DNA of 64,000 bases, taken from an uncultured Flavobacteriaceae bacterium (lineage in GTDB: Bacteria; Bacteroidota; Bacteroidia; Flavobacteriales; Flavobacteriaceae). Position numbers and translations under genes: made by a program. Each line of letters begins with the position of its first letter. The stretch's first letter is position 1. Of the stretch, positions 63,502-64,000 are shown one piece after another. Below the pieces are notes generated by a model. That model was not told the origin of the DNA. It was given only the letters and a program-made list of their open reading frames with translations, and did not search any database. Where the stretch lies: contig CANMXP010000007.1 of NCBI GenBank assembly GCA_947501845.1, positions 1-64,000 of the forward strand, written 5' to 3'.

Positions 63502-63652
63502 TTGCTATTAAAAAAAAGTGTGTGTAGGATAAAATTGGGCGATCTGTGATATAAATTGAATGATGTTTGGGCTTTTGGTATTGAATAAAAACTAAATTTA
63601 ATTGTAATATAAACCATTAAACGAACAGCTCTTTCTACTAAACATATGCATC

Positions 63653-64000
63653 TTACAATTTAATAGCTTTTAATGTAAAAATTAAGGGGTAAAATTTATC
63701 TTTGGTTACATACATTCCAGATTCTGTTTTCTCTAAATCTGGCAAAACATTATAAGGGCTTTCATCATATTCCTTTAAATATTCAATGTGCAAACCAGCC
63801 TCTGTTAAAGCAGAAACAACTTCTCCCAATCCATGATTCCATCCATATTCCTTACTCACCATATTTGATTCTTGATTCGCATAAGTACCTTCATATTCTT
63901 CATAAATCACATCCTCCTGCATATAACCGTATTTCATAATTGGTTTACCTTCTAAGTAATCGAACATCCAAACTATAGGATGAAATTCTGCCATAAAAAA
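63653..64000 (-). CDS. SAM-dependent methyltransferase, C-terminal part (cut by window edge)
   Basis: Leftward frame open to the right edge, so only the C-terminal 113 or so residues are seen. Sequence AEFHPIVWMFDYLEGKPIMKYGYMQEDVIYEEYEGTYANQESN and WNHGLGEVVSALTEAGLHIEYLKEYDESPYNVLPDL are typical of the C-terminus of a Bacteroidota class I methyltransferase family, where FMAEFHP sits at the end of the Rossmann part. The N-terminal SAM-binding motif lies outside the window. Substrate unknown. Confidence 0.7.
   Translation of the reverse strand, partial: FFMAEFHPIVWMFDYLEGKPIMKYGYMQEDVIYEEYEGTYANQESNMVSKEYGWNHGLGEVVSALTEAGLHIEYLKEYDESPYNVLPDLEKTESGMYVTKDKFYPLIFTLKAIKL

Noticed and set aside
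1-64000. CRISPR arrays or defence islands
   Set aside because: No regularly spaced repeats of 25-40 bases and no Cas, restriction or toxin-antitoxin genes were recognised; the short repeats found are tandem duplications or heptads.
1-64000. SusC/SusD pair with the TonB receptor or the GH97 gene
   Set aside because: No SusD-like lipoprotein is next to the TonB receptor at 8972, and the GH97 gene is cut by the window edge, so a polysaccharide utilisation locus cannot be claimed here.

Overview
This window comes from a member of the Bacteroidota, almost certainly a marine-type Flavobacteriaceae. The base composition is AT-rich. Several genes carry the Bacteroidota promoter element TAnnTTTG. The window holds a GldI gliding-motility lipoprotein, SusB-like GH97 and TonB-receptor genes, a hybrid histidine kinase/AraC regulator, and a lipoprotein-rich set of small flavobacterial conserved genes. 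No rRNA, CRISPR array or intact mobile element is visible. The only RNA gene I can support is one tRNA-Pro.

Left part (1-8.8 kb): an accessory carbohydrate region. A frameshifted SusB-like GH97 glycosidase runs off the left edge and is followed by a 0.9 kb non-coding stretch. An AraC regulator then stands divergent to a tight five-gene operon: enolase-superfamily dehydratase, SDR, aldo/keto reductase, zinc-type alcohol dehydrogenase and FucP-type sugar/H+ symporter. This looks like an oxidative, non-phosphorylated route for a hexose, deoxyhexose or anhydrosugar such as L-fucose, L-galactose or 3,6-anhydrogalactose; the substrate is unresolved. Between it and the tRNA-Pro lies a decayed tyrosine-recombinase fragment, the scar of an old element integrated at the tRNA 3' end.

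8.9-12.9 kb: a TonB-dependent receptor, a PQQ-type sugar dehydrogenase lipoprotein and a c-type cytochrome form one transcription unit. The receptor resembles the E. coli PQQ importer PqqU (YncD), so cofactor import plus periplasmic aldose oxidation is a plausible job.

12.9-25.1 kb: core genes. These are udk, an FtsB/DivIC protein, methylmalonyl-CoA mutase mutA and mutB with a small lipoprotein gene between them, two tandem parA genes (the first with an extra C-terminal domain), parB, DUF5683, dapB, a long lepB, WbqC and DUF6122. 25.2-32.0 kb: a leftward set of ribH, two small membrane proteins, mutL, two rhomboids, an EEP phosphodiesterase and a TPR protein.

32.1-49.1 kb: recF, a 2H phosphoesterase, a DciA-like DUF721 protein, two tandem cold-shock genes, ndk, an nrnA-gldI-cyclophilin/FKBP-lgt-DUF192 run, valS, a DUF1573 protein, an aspartyl protease with a PDZ domain, an aminotransferase, murB and an ECF sigma/anti-sigma pair. 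49.2-64.0 kb: aqpZ, a GT2 glycosyltransferase, a second ECF sigma factor, an atypical Nramp-family transporter, lipA, gap, a TPR hybrid kinase, lpxK, a Nif3 protein, a CdsZ-like coiled-coil protein without its zinc cysteines, msrA, a one-chain hybrid kinase/AraC regulator with a direct-repeat operator candidate, and a truncated methyltransferase at the right edge.

I did not find an obviously new multi-gene defence or mobile system. The best candidates for something undescribed are the ParA paralogue with a BamE-like C-terminal domain, the putative PQQ-uptake/sugar-oxidation unit, the unresolved sugar-oxidation operon, and the ACTGNNN heptad repeats at two gene ends.
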